DNA of 59,570 nt, taken from the NCBI GenBank assembly GCA_022601135.1, contig JAHZJB010000070.1, forward strand, positions 1 to 59,570, read 5' to 3'. How positions within the stretch are numbered: the first letter of the stretch is position 1; every line of letters starts with the position of its first letter. A program made the translations under genes and the position numbers. The stretch is from Actinomycetes bacterium (lineage in GTDB: Bacteria > Actinomycetota > Actinomycetes > Mycobacteriales > Mycobacteriaceae). Below, in pieces: positions 1 through 7,989 of this stretch. Under the pieces are notes generated by a model. The model saw only the letters and a program-made list of their open reading frames with translations, was not told the DNA's origin and made no database searches.

Positions 1-141
1 AAGCCAACAGTCTCATGCAATCAACCGTGACGAAGTGACTGGTAACATCAGGTAAAACGGGTCTCTCGGGACTTAGGCAGGTAAGGATTTTGCGGCATCC
101 AGGACAAGTTTGGCATTTTTTGCAATGGCCCCTGCGTCTCT
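1..141. other. Unrecognised left edge, probable rearrangement junction
   Basis: No gene is supported here. The stretch is visibly less GC-rich than the rest of the window, with runs such as ATTTTTT near 115-120. It ends where an ArsR-like reading frame begins abruptly. The frame of the downstream remnant is open back to a TAA at 82-84, but the residues encoded before about position 142 do not look like an ArsR domain. The simplest reading is that foreign or rearranged DNA joins a cut arsR gene. I do not recognise an insertion-sequence end. Confidence 0.35.
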
Positions 142-216
142 AGAGACAATGGCCGCTCCGAGGCCGACGGCCGCAGAACCTACCTCAGGCTCAACCACTC
201 AGCCCTCGAAACTCGG
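142..216 (+). pseudogene. Remnant of the ArsR-type DNA-binding domain of an ArsR-phosphatase fusion
   Basis: In frame with the phosphatase that follows, codons 142-216 read R-D-N-G-R-S-E-A-D-G-R-R-T-Y-L-R-L followed by N-H-S-A-L-E. The S-E-A-D-x-R-R-T-Y-L-R-L stretch is the wing and final strand of ArsR-family winged helices that are fused to low-molecular-weight phosphatases in actinobacterial arsenic loci. The upstream helices and the recognition helix (roughly 80 residues) are absent. What remains cannot bind DNA as a normal ArsR. The missing part may lie beyond the window only if the sequence was rearranged, because the sequence immediately upstream is unrelated. Confidence 0.6.
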
Positions 217-627
217 ATGCCTCCGGACCAGCGGCAAGCGCACCGCGTGGTCTTCGTCTGTTCCCAGAACTCCGCGCGCAGCCAGCTCGCCGCAGCGATC
301 TGGAACCGGCGCAGCGACCTGCCGGCCAGTTCGGCGGGCACCCACCCCGGCGCGCGTGTACATCCCGGTGCGGTCGGCGCCGCTCGCCGCCGACACCTGC
401 AGCTGCGCCCGAGCACGCCCCGAGATTTCCGGGACGTCGTGGCGCCCGGCGACCTCGTCATCGCCGTCTGTGACAATGCCCATGAGGAGCTGCCCGCCGA
501 ACTGGCTCGTCTGCACTGGTCGGTGGCCGATCCCGCCCGATTGGGCCGGGCTGAGGCCTTCGACGCCGCCATCGACGAACTGACCGAACGCATTCAGCAT
601 CTAGCGGCCAACCTCAAGTCCGCGTGA
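217..627 (+). CDS. Low-molecular-weight phosphatase-like domain, the C-terminal part of a truncated ArsR fusion
   Basis: The 136-residue product begins almost directly with the phosphatase loop: C15-S-Q-N-S-A-R21-S is the CX5R(S/T) signature of low-molecular-weight tyrosine phosphatases and related arsenate reductases. It continues with a conserved S-A-G-T-H-P strand, and D-N-A-H-E-E and D-P motifs lie further on. In intact relatives this domain follows an ArsR winged helix in one protein; here only the wing remains, out of reach of a start codon. ATG 217 is simply the first in-frame start after the remnant and has no obvious ribosome binding site, so expression is doubtful. The gene ends 13 bp before arsC, as expected of an arsenic operon. 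It is probably a decaying gene that could still encode an isolated phosphatase domain. Confidence 0.6.
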   Translation: MPPDQRQAHRVVFVCSQNSARSQLAAAIWNRRSDLPASSAGTHPGARVHPGAVGAARRRHLQLRPSTPRDFRDVVAPGDLVIAVCDNAHEELPAELARLHWSVADPARLGRAEAFDAAIDELTERIQHLAANLKSA

Positions 628-640
628 CCAGGGAGACATC

Positions 641-1321
641 GTGACCGACCCCTACTCCGCGGCAGCCCATCCGAACCTGCGTCATGACCTGTCGATCGAT
701 CAGCAGGTGGCCATGCGGGCCGCGGCCGCCCAATTGGAGAAGGAGTTCGACGGCGTCTTTGGTGTCGACACCATCGAGGCCTTCCTGCATTCGTCGTACA
801 GCCAGTTCGCCGGACACGCCACCGTCCCGAATTTCCTGCCACTGCTCGCCGAACGCTTTACTCGCCAACGCCTTCGGGCACTGGCCCGGGTGGAAGGTAG
901 GCATCACGACGGTACGCCGACGGTGTTGTTCCTGTGCACGCACAACGCCGGGAGGTCGCAGATGGCCATGGGGTTCTTCACATCCATGGCCGGCGACGCG
1001 GCCGTCGCCTGGTCGGGTGGCTCCGAGCCGGGCAGCGAGGTGAACCCGGCGGCGGTGGCGGCCATGGCCGAATGCGGGATCGACATCGCCCACGAGTACC
1101 CCAAGCCCTGGACCGACGAAATCGTGCGAGCGGCCGACGTCGTCGTCACGATGGGGTGCGGGGACGCCTGCCCGGTCTTCCCGGGGCTGCGCTACGAGGA
1201 ATGGAAGCTGGACGATCCGGCCGGCCGCGGTGTCGAGGACGTTCGGCCGATCCGCGACGAGATCGAGCGACGGGTACGTGATCTACTCACCGGGCTCGGA
1301 GTGCCGCCCACCAACCCCTAG
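641..1321 (+). CDS. arsC: Arsenate reductase of the LMW-phosphatase fold with an N-terminal helical extension
   Basis: The product has 226 residues. Residues about 1-85 form a helical extension (Asp/His-rich start, then amphipathic helices), and residues 92-222 form the low-molecular-weight phosphatase-like domain. The catalytic loop is C99-T-H-N-A-G-R105-S. Two further cysteines, C173 and C177 in a G-C-G-D-A-C-P motif, match the redox cysteines of thioredoxin-dependent actinobacterial ArsC proteins with a similar extension. It reduces arsenate to arsenite in the cytoplasm. The GTG start at 641 is preceded by GGGAGA at a good distance. It is the second gene of the truncated arsenic module; no arsenite exporter is visible to its right, where core genes start at once. 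Whether the electron donor is thioredoxin or mycothiol/mycoredoxin is inferred only. Confidence 0.85.
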   Translation: MTDPYSAAAHPNLRHDLSIDQQVAMRAAAAQLEKEFDGVFGVDTIEAFLHSSYSQFAGHATVPNFLPLLAERFTRQRLRALARVEGRHHDGTPTVLFLCTHNAGRSQMAMGFFTSMAGDAAVAWSGGSEPGSEVNPAAVAAMAECGIDIAHEYPKPWTDEIVRAADVVVTMGCGDACPVFPGLRYEEWKLDDPAGRGVEDVRPIRDEIERRVRDLLTGLGVPPTNP

Positions 1322-1330
1322 CCCGCACGA

Positions 1331-3006
<1,676 letters not shown>

Positions 3007-3183
3007 CTGGCCCTCCAACAGCCGCGGAGATCATCGCCGGGACACCGCCGAGACGACCCTGTCGCGCGGTGACTTCCCAGTCTCATGCCTGACACATCGC
3101 CGTTTCCCGGCCGATGGTTCCCTAACGATAGCGTGCCACCTGCCGGAACGCCGCGCCGAGCCAACGATCCCCACGGCGTGGGC

Positions 3184-3189
3184 AACAAT
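3184..3189 (+). promoter_or_regulatory. Predicted -10 box (AACAAT) of a leaderless lmeA transcript
   Basis: AACAAT is followed by exactly six bases and then GTG 3196. The same NACAAT-N6-start arrangement recurs at 22833 and 30404. This supports GTG 3196 rather than ATG 3085 as the lmeA start. Confidence 0.45.
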
Positions 3190-3195
3190 GGCGAC

Positions 3196-3993
3196 GTGCG
3201 CAAACTCCTGATCGGCGCCCTGTCGACCCTGACCGCGGTGGTGATCGCCGCTGTCGGCGTCGACTTCGGGGCAGCCATCTACGCCGAATACCGCCTGTCC
3301 AGGAGCGTCCGCAGCGCCGCGAACCTGAACTGGGATCCGTCCGTGGCGATCCTGGGCTTTCCATTCACCACGCAGGCCCTGCGACACCACTACGACGAGG
3401 TGGAGATCAAGGCCTACGGTGTCGAGCAAGCTGTCGCCGGCAAGGCTTCTCTGGAGGCAACGCTGCACTCGGTCGATCTCGGGCAGGGTTCCTGGCTGAT
3501 CGGGCCTGACGCCACGCTCACCGTGGGAAAGGTGGAGAGCCGGATCATCCTCGACTCCACGCACGTTGGCCGGTACCTGGGGATACCCGATCTCCTGGTC
3601 GAGGCTCCCACGGTGGAGACCAACGACTCCACCGGCGGCACCACCGAGTCGGGCATCTCGAGCAACCGCGGCCTGGTTTTCACGGGCACTCCGAAGAAGT
3701 CGGGGTTCGACCAGAAAGTCAGCATCGCCGTGGACCTGTCCATCGGCGGGCCGCAGTCCACCACGCTGGTCTTCTCGGCAACCGGGGTGCTGACCGGGCC
3801 GGGGACAGCCGACCAGCAAGTGCCAGATGAACAGCTGCCCGCAGTACTGGCCGCCTTCTCCACCAGCCTGCCCGGCCAGAAACTGCCGTTCGGCATCGCT
3901 CCCACAAGCGAGGGTGCGCGCGGCTCCGACGTGATCATCGAGGGTATCGCTGAGGGCGTGACCATCGAACTCGACGAGTTCAGGCTGTCGTGA
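3196..3993 (+). CDS. lmeA: DUF2993 cell-envelope protein, LmeA-like
   Basis: The 265-residue product starts with a hydrophobic signal or anchor segment (about residues 4-25, L-L-I-G-A-L-S-T-L-T-A-V-V-I-A-A-V) and continues as a DUF2993 domain rich in beta strands. In mycobacteria the orthologue (Rv0817c) is LmeA, a periplasmic protein needed for normal elongation of the mannan chain of lipomannan and lipoarabinomannan. An in-frame ATG at 3085 would add 37 residues with no signal-peptide character, so the GTG at 3196 was chosen, backed by a leaderless -10 box. The stop overlaps the start of the thioredoxin-like gene, so the two are co-transcribed. It is divergent from glnR, as in M. tuberculosis. 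Confidence 0.8.
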   Translation: MRKLLIGALSTLTAVVIAAVGVDFGAAIYAEYRLSRSVRSAANLNWDPSVAILGFPFTTQALRHHYDEVEIKAYGVEQAVAGKASLEATLHSVDLGQGSWLIGPDATLTVGKVESRIILDSTHVGRYLGIPDLLVEAPTVETNDSTGGTTESGISSNRGLVFTGTPKKSGFDQKVSIAVDLSIGGPQSTTLVFSATGVLTGPGTADQQVPDEQLPAVLAAFSTSLPGQKLPFGIAPTSEGARGSDVIIEGIAEGVTIELDEFRLS

Positions 3994-4412
3994 GCTCGTC
4001 CTGGATCCTGCTCATCGCCGCGTTGATCGCCGCGTCCGGTCTGGCGCTCGTGGTCGCCAGGCTGCTCACGCTGCGGGCAGGCCTGCGCGAGGCCTCAGCG
4101 CAGTATCCCCGCATCGACCCGAGCGAGTTGGGGCTGTCGCCCACCGGACCAACCGTTGTGCACTTCAGTGCCCCCTGGTGCGGCCCGTGCCCGAGCGTCC
4201 GCCGAGTGGTTGAGCAGGTGTGTGCCGACCTGCCCGCGGCAGGACGGCTGGAAATCAACCTGGACGACAATCCCGAGGCCGCGCGCCGGCTTTCGGTGCT
4301 ATCGCTGCCGACGACGCTGATCATCGATGCCGACGGGCAGGTGCGCTACCGCACCTCGAGGGTGCCGACCGCAGCTGACCTGCGCGCGGCGCTGAAACCG
4401 TTGTTGGCTTGA
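3990..4412 (+). CDS. thiX: Membrane-anchored thioredoxin-like protein, ThiX-like
   Basis: The product has 140 residues. Residues about 5-27 form one transmembrane helix near the N-terminus, and residues about 45-140 form a thioredoxin fold. The active site W-C-G-P-C is present near residue 65 and the cis-proline loop L-S-L-P-T-T-L follows near residue 105. The gene starts with GTG at 3990, inside the end of lmeA, so translation is coupled. The orthologous gene in M. tuberculosis (Rv0816c) is named thiX although no link to thiamine is evident. The protein probably acts as a thiol-disulfide exchange protein at the membrane. The neighbouring sulfur genes suggest a role in thiol chemistry, but that is inference. 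Confidence 0.85.
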   Translation: MSSSWILLIAALIAASGLALVVARLLTLRAGLREASAQYPRIDPSELGLSPTGPTVVHFSAPWCGPCPSVRRVVEQVCADLPAAGRLEINLDDNPEAARRLSVLSLPTTLIIDADGQVRYRTSRVPTAADLRAALKPLLA

Positions 4413-4428
4413 TCACCCTTTCATTGGG

Positions 4429-4434
4429 TAAGCT
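4429..4434 (+). promoter_or_regulatory. -10 box (TAAGCT) for the leaderless polycysteine leader
   Basis: TAAGCT matches TANNNT and is followed by seven bases and the GTG of the 30-codon leader at 4442. Transcription is therefore predicted to begin at or next to the start codon, giving a leaderless message that runs on into cysA2. Confidence 0.65.
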
Positions 4435-4441
4435 CACCGCT

Positions 4442-4534
4442 GTGTCAGCCCGCTTCGAGCTCGTGCTCACCAAGCGCCGCGCAGTCGACCTATGCCGCGT
4501 CGCGGGTTGTTGCTGTTGTTGTCGCAGCTGCTGA
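4442..4534 (+). CDS. Polycysteine leader peptide upstream of cysA2
   Basis: This 30-codon ORF starts with GTG and encodes a peptide whose C-terminus reads A-G-C-C-C-C-C-R-S-C before a TGA at 4532-4534, plus one earlier cysteine at position 18. Five consecutive Cys codons (TGT-TGC-TGT-TGT-TGT, 4508-4522) are far beyond chance. Leaderless polycysteine ORFs upstream of sulfur-assimilation genes are known in mycobacteria as cysteine-responsive attenuators: when charged tRNA-Cys is scarce, ribosomes stall in the Cys run and the downstream ribosome binding site becomes accessible. The position here, 148 nt before cysA2 with no other gene between, fits that role. The ORF is too short for normal gene finders. 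Confidence 0.85.
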   Translation: MSARFELVLTKRRAVDLCRVAGCCCCCRSC

Positions 4535-4667
4535 GTTGCCGCGACCCGCTGTCCGCGACACGCTCTGCGAAGGCCCTCGGGGGATCTGCGCCGCCGCTGG
4601 CGTTCACCAAAAAGCGCGTGAATCCACCACCTGAGACCCCGCTCTCCCGCTCATCCGAATAGCAACC

Positions 4668-4680
4668 GAAAGGATCTTTC
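4668..4680 (+). promoter_or_regulatory. cysA2 ribosome binding site inside a small hairpin
   Basis: GAAAG (4668-4672), loop GAT, CTTTC (4676-4680) can form a 5-bp stem that covers the GAAAGGA ribosome binding site, two bases before ATG 4683. This is a plausible target for leader-peptide control, although a longer-range partner elsewhere in 4535-4660 could also take part. Confidence 0.4.
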
Positions 4681-4682
4681 AC

Positions 4683-5516
4683 ATGGCACGCTCCGACGTC
4701 CTGGTCACAGCTGACTGGGCTGAGAGCAATCTCGACGCGCCGAAGACCGTCTTCGTCGAGGTCGACGAGGACACCAGCGCCTATGACACGGGTCACATCC
4801 CGGGGGCCGTCAAGCTCGACTGGAAAACCGACCTGCAGGATCAAGTCAAGCGCGATTTCGTCGACGCCGGACAGTTTTCCAAGCTGTTGTCCGAACGCGG
4901 CATCGCCAACGATGACACCGTGATCCTTTATGGCGGCAACAACAACTGGTTCGCCGCGTATGCCTACTGGTACTTCACGTTGTACGGCCACCAGGACGTG
5001 AAGCTACTCGACGGCGGGCGCAAGAAATGGGAGCTTGACGCCCGCCCGCTGTCCACCGACGCGGTCGCCCGACCGGTGACGAGCTATACGGCCAAGGATC
5101 CCGACAACAGTATCCGCGCGTTCCGCGACGAGGTGATCGCAGCGATCGGCGCGACAAACCTGGTGGACGTGCGTTCCCCCGACGAGTTCTCGGGCAAGAT
5201 CTTGGCCCCGGCGCATCTGCCGCAGGAGCAGAGTCAGCGTCCCGGCCACATTCCCGGCGCCATCAACGTCCCCTGGAGCAAGGCCGCCAACGAGGACGGC
5301 ACCTTCAAGTCCGACGCGGACCTGGCCAAGCTCTACGCCGACGCAGGCCTGGACGGCGAGAAGCAAACCATCGCCTACTGCCGCATCGGTGAGCGTTCGT
5401 CGCACACCTGGTTCGTGCTGCAGGAGCTGTTGGGACACAAGAACGTCAAGAACTACGACGGCAGTTGGACTGAATACGGCTCCTTGGTGGGAGCCCCGAT
5501 CGAGTTGGGAAGTTGA
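4683..5516 (+). CDS. cysA2: Thiosulfate sulfurtransferase (rhodanese), CysA2/CysA3-like
   Basis: The 277-residue protein has two rhodanese domains. The N-terminal domain (about 5-130) starts V-T-A-D-W-A and has G-H-I-P-G-A-V. The C-terminal domain (about 150-275) has L-V-D-V-R-S-P-D-E-F, G-H-I-P-G-A-I-N-V-P and the catalytic loop Y-C-R-I-G-E-R-S near residue 233, with Cys as the sulfur-carrying nucleophile. It transfers sulfur from thiosulfate to thiophilic acceptors. In mycobacteria the protein has a conserved role in sulfur supply, including SseC and molybdopterin-linked sulfur carriers. It starts at ATG 4683 after GAAAGGA. sseC follows with overlap or immediate adjacency, and the Cys-rich leader upstream points to control by cysteine availability. 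Confidence 0.93.
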   Translation: MARSDVLVTADWAESNLDAPKTVFVEVDEDTSAYDTGHIPGAVKLDWKTDLQDQVKRDFVDAGQFSKLLSERGIANDDTVILYGGNNNWFAAYAYWYFTLYGHQDVKLLDGGRKKWELDARPLSTDAVARPVTSYTAKDPDNSIRAFRDEVIAAIGATNLVDVRSPDEFSGKILAPAHLPQEQSQRPGHIPGAINVPWSKAANEDGTFKSDADLAKLYADAGLDGEKQTIAYCRIGERSSHTWFVLQELLGHKNVKNYDGSWTEYGSLVGAPIELGS

Positions 5517-5518
5517 TT

Positions 5519-5821
5519 ATGTGCTCTGCCCCCAAGCAAGGACTGACTCTGCCCGCCGGTGTCGACCTCGAAAAGGAAACAGTGATTACCGGCCGTGTCG
5601 TCGACGGCTCGGGCCAGGGGATCGGCGGCGCCTTCGTGCGACTGCTGGACAGCGCCAACGAGTTCACCGCCGAGGTCGTCGCCTCGGCGACCGGCGATTT
5701 CCGGTTCTTCGCCGCGCCCGGCACCTGGACGCTGCGGGCTCTGTCACCAGCGGGCAACGGCGACGCGAGCGTCGCGCCAACTGGCGCCGGAGTCCATGAA
5801 GTCGACGTCACGGTCACCTGA
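5519..5821 (+). CDS. sseC: SseC-like DUF1416 protein of the sulfur operon
   Basis: The 100-residue product starts M-C-S-A-P-K, with a cysteine at position 2 that is conserved in this family. Residues 20-95 form a carboxypeptidase-regulatory-like beta-sandwich (DUF1416), recognisable by T-G-R-V-V-D-G-S-G-x-G-I-G-G-A-F-V and G-D-F-R-F-F-A-A-P-G-T-W. ATG 5519 was preferred over TTG 5513, which would overlap the cysA2 stop. Members always follow a rhodanese gene in actinobacteria (Rv0814c/Rv0815c), and the product probably accepts or relays the rhodanese persulfide sulfur. The precise acceptor reaction is not established by the sequence. Confidence 0.88.
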   Translation: MCSAPKQGLTLPAGVDLEKETVITGRVVDGSGQGIGGAFVRLLDSANEFTAEVVASATGDFRFFAAPGTWTLRALSPAGNGDASVAPTGAGVHEVDVTVT

Positions 5822-5861
5822 CGCGTTCGACCGTCATCCGGTGGTGACGTCCTCCGGCGGC

Positions 5862-5867
5862 TAGACT
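5862..5867 (+). promoter_or_regulatory. -10 box (TAGACT) for a leaderless small ORF
   Basis: TAGACT fits TANNNT and is followed by six bases and then GTG 5874. A leaderless transcript is predicted for the 32-codon membrane ORF and the overlapping nitrobindin-like gene. Confidence 0.6.
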
Positions 5868-5873
5868 CGTGTC

Positions 5874-5972
5874 GTGATCCTGTTCTTCGAGATCCTCCTC
5901 GTCGCGACCGTCGTGGTCATCACGTGGTTTGCGCTGTACGCGGTTTACCGTCTCATCACCGACGAATCGTGA
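5874..5972 (+). CDS. Small single-pass membrane protein, 32 aa, coupled to the nitrobindin-like gene
   Basis: The ORF starts with GTG directly downstream of a TAGACT box and encodes 32 residues. A hydrophobic stretch of about 20 residues ([20 protein letters not shown]) is followed by [11 protein letters not shown], a typical short membrane anchor with a positively charged then acidic tail. Its TGA (5970-5972) overlaps the GTG of the next gene (5969-5971) in a GTGA, so the pair is translationally coupled. No family is recognised. Function is unknown; it may anchor or assist the downstream haem protein, or serve only to couple translation. Confidence 0.6.
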   Translation: MILFFEILLVATVVVITWFALYAVYRLITDES

Positions 5973-6634
5973 CCTCTGGCGGGGCAGGCTGCGGTGAGCC
6001 GGGTCTGCGGTCCGGCGACGAGGCGGTCGCCGCGGCGGCCGACCGAGCCAAACAGACTGCGGCGCGCAACATTCCGGTGTTCGATGATCTCCCGCTGCCC
6101 GCCGATACGGCCAACCTCCGCTGCGGCGCGAACCTCGATGAGACCCTGCTGGCGCTGCTGCCACTGGTGGGTGTCTGGCGGGGTACCGGCGAGGGCCGGG
6201 ATAGCCGCGGCGACTATCGGTTCGGCCAGCAGATCGTGGTGTCCCATGACGGCGGGACGTATCTCAACTGGGAAGCTCGTTCCTGGCGGTTGACCGACGA
6301 CGGTGAGTACGACCGTCCGAATCTGCGCGAAACCGGATTCTGGCGCTTCGTCGACGATCCGAGCGATCCGGGCGAGTCGCAGGCCATCGAGTTGCTGTTG
6401 TCGCATTCAGCCGGCTATGTCGAGTTGTTCTATGGCCGGCCGCTCACTCAGTCCTCGTGGGAGTTGGTCACTGACGCGCTAGCGCGCAGCAAGTCGGGCC
6501 TGCTCGTCGGCGGAGCCAAACGGCTGTACGGGATCGTGGACGGCGGTGACCTCGCCTACGTGGAGGAGCGCGTTGACGCCGATGGCGGGCTGGTACCCCA
6601 CCTGTCCGCGCGCCTCTCGAGGTTCGCCGGATGA
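5969..6634 (+). CDS. Nitrobindin-like haem-binding protein (Rv0813c family)
   Basis: The 221-residue product has an N-terminal extension (about 1-55) followed by a nitrobindin or FABP-like beta-barrel. The hallmark G-V-W-R-G-T-G-E-G (GxWxGxGxG) is present near residues 68-76, and the C-terminal P-H-L-S-A-R-L strand keeps the histidine that ligates haem in nitrobindins. Such proteins bind ferric haem and isomerise peroxynitrite to nitrate. GTG 5969 was chosen because it overlaps the stop of the small membrane ORF and no better start lies nearby. It overlaps the lipoprotein gene downstream by four bases. The presence of a haem pocket is family knowledge; only the two motifs are seen here. Confidence 0.82.
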   Translation: MTSGGAGCGEPGLRSGDEAVAAAADRAKQTAARNIPVFDDLPLPADTANLRCGANLDETLLALLPLVGVWRGTGEGRDSRGDYRFGQQIVVSHDGGTYLNWEARSWRLTDDGEYDRPNLRETGFWRFVDDPSDPGESQAIELLLSHSAGYVELFYGRPLTQSSWELVTDALARSKSGLLVGGAKRLYGIVDGGDLAYVEERVDADGGLVPHLSARLSRFAG

Positions 6635-6924
6635 TGGGGCGCTGGGCGTTGCTGGCGGTGCTGGCCGTGCCGGGCGGCCTCGTGGCGTGTTCGCCGCCGG
6701 GTGAGCGTCCCCCGGAGACTTCGTTGCCGTCGGTGTCGGTGTCGGTGTCCACGACCGTGGTTCCCCGCGTCGGTCACGGCTCGCTCGCGCAATGCTTGAG
6801 CGAGCACGGGGTGCCGCCAGCCCCCGGACCGACTGCGGGCGCTCCCTCCGGCGTCGACCCTGCGACCTGGGAGAAGGCGATGGCAGAGTGCTCGTCACTG
6901 GCCCCCGGACCGGCCGGCGAGTAA
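6631..6924 (+). CDS. Small putative lipoprotein
   Basis: The 97-residue product has a hydrophobic signal with lipobox L-V-A-C20. The mature part is Ser/Thr/Pro-rich ([11 protein letters not shown]), then has a short region with two cysteines ([10 protein letters not shown] and A-E-C-S-S-L) that could form a disulfide. It starts at ATG 6631, overlapping the stop of the nitrobindin-like gene, so it is the last gene of that operon. I recognise no domain; it is probably an outer-leaflet lipoprotein of the cell envelope. Confidence 0.7.
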   Translation: MMGRWALLAVLAVPGGLVACSPPGERPPETSLPSVSVSVSTTVVPRVGHGSLAQCLSEHGVPPAPGPTAGAPSGVDPATWEKAMAECSSLAPGPAGE

Positions 6925-6942
6925 CCCACCCCGAACGTGGAG

Positions 6943-6995
6943 CGGCCCCCGAGCCGTCGCATCCGGTCGGACTGAACCGAATGACTCGGGGGCCG
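6943..6995. terminator. Strong hairpin between convergent genes, likely bidirectional terminator
   Basis: CGGCCCCCGAG (6943-6953) and CTCGGGGGCCG (6985-6995) are perfect 11-bp complements around a 31-base loop that contains further complementarity (CGGT/ACCG). It lies between the end of the lipoprotein gene and the end of the class IV aminotransferase-like gene on the opposite strand. No U-tract follows, as is common for mycobacterial terminators. Confidence 0.65.
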
Positions 6996-7049
6996 GGTGT
7001 ACCCGCGAACCTACTCCCGCTTCGTCAGCGCGACAACCGATTTAACATC

Positions 7050-7937
7050 TCAGCGATCACTGGTGATCGCGACGTCGATCAAGCCGGCAATGTCCGGCGC
7101 CCGGGGGGGCGCGGCGAGGGCGGTACCGTCCAGGGTGTGCACCCGGGCCGCCAGCGTAATACTCGACACCAGCCAGACACCCTGCGCAGCAATCAGATCC
7201 GCGTGCCTGAGGGTGTGATAATCACAATCGTAGCCGCGGTCCCGGGCTACCTCGAACAAGGCCTGTTGGGTGGTTCCGCGCAAGATCGGGTACCACGGCG
7301 GCGGGGTCAACAGGCAGGTGTTGCCGTCGGGTGACGACGTGGCGATGACAACCGTCGAGCGTGGCCCCTCCAGAATGTAGCCGTCCGTGCTGACGAAGAC
7401 GACGTCACCGGCGCCGTGCCGCTCCGCGTGCCGGAGGGCGGCCATATTCACCGCGTACGACAGGGTCTTGGCGCCGGCGAGGAGCCACGGCATCGAATCG
7501 ATTCCCTGTGCGGCCAGGCCACGATCCAGGCTCAACGCCGCCACTCCGCTGCGCCGCACCTCGGCGACTCTGGCCGGTACCGGGCCGATCGTCGCGTACT
7601 CGGTGGCCGTCGCGACGGGGCCGCTTTCCCGGCCACGGCTGCACACCAGCCTCAGCAGACCCTCCTCGCCCCCGTCAGCAAGCCAGTGCGCTACCGCGGT
7701 CGCCACTGCCGAACGCCACCTATCCAGGTCCGGGGAGGGCAAGTCGAGCAGATGCGCGGAGTGCGTCAATCGCGCCAGGTGCGCTTCGAGTAGACACGGC
7801 CGGCCGTCACGTACCAGCAGGGTTTCGAAGACTCCGTCGCCGCGCACGGCCGCCAGATCGTCGGCGTGCAGTAACGGTGCCTGCGCATCATGGCGCTGCC
7901 CATCGAGAGTGACCACGACTCCTCGCCGATCCGCCAT
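7050..7937 (-). CDS. pabC: Class IV PLP enzyme, probable aminodeoxychorismate lyase
   Basis: The 295-residue product belongs to the branched-chain aminotransferase/4-amino-4-deoxychorismate lyase fold. The N-terminus has G-D-G-V-F-E-T-L-L-V and R-P-C-L-L-E-A-H-L-A-R-L; the PLP lysine lies in G-A-K-T-L-S-Y-A-V-N-M; and the phosphate-binding region has D-G-Y-I-L-E-G-P-R-S-T-V. ADC lyase releases pyruvate from aminodeoxychorismate to give 4-aminobenzoate for folate. The M. tuberculosis neighbour gene Rv0812 has been described with ADC lyase or D-amino-acid transaminase-type annotation, so the exact substrate is uncertain. ATG 7937 is 52 bp from the divergent YgfZ gene, itself a folate-binding protein, which makes the folate link attractive. 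Confidence 0.75.
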   Translation of the reverse strand: MADRRGVVVTLDGQRHDAQAPLLHADDLAAVRGDGVFETLLVRDGRPCLLEAHLARLTHSAHLLDLPSPDLDRWRSAVATAVAHWLADGGEEGLLRLVCSRGRESGPVATATEYATIGPVPARVAEVRRSGVAALSLDRGLAAQGIDSMPWLLAGAKTLSYAVNMAALRHAERHGAGDVVFVSTDGYILEGPRSTVVIATSSPDGNTCLLTPPPWYPILRGTTQQALFEVARDRGYDCDYHTLRHADLIAAQGVWLVSSITLAARVHTLDGTALAAPPRAPDIAGLIDVAITSDR

Positions 7938-7977
7938 GGAGCATCAGCGTAGCCGCGGGGTTCGGGCGCTCTGACCG

Positions 7978-7983
7978 TAGAGT
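7978..7983 (+). promoter_or_regulatory. -10 box (TAGAGT) for a leaderless ygfZ-like transcript
   Basis: TAGAGT is followed by six bases and ATG 7990, the standard leaderless arrangement in this window. Confidence 0.55.
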
Positions 7984-7989
7984 TGACCT

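Noticed and set aside
110..583. 157-codon open frame overlapping the arsenic phosphatase
   Set aside because: The Ser/Thr/Arg/Pro-rich product is a shadow; the overlapping frame carries the CX5R motif and ArsR wing.
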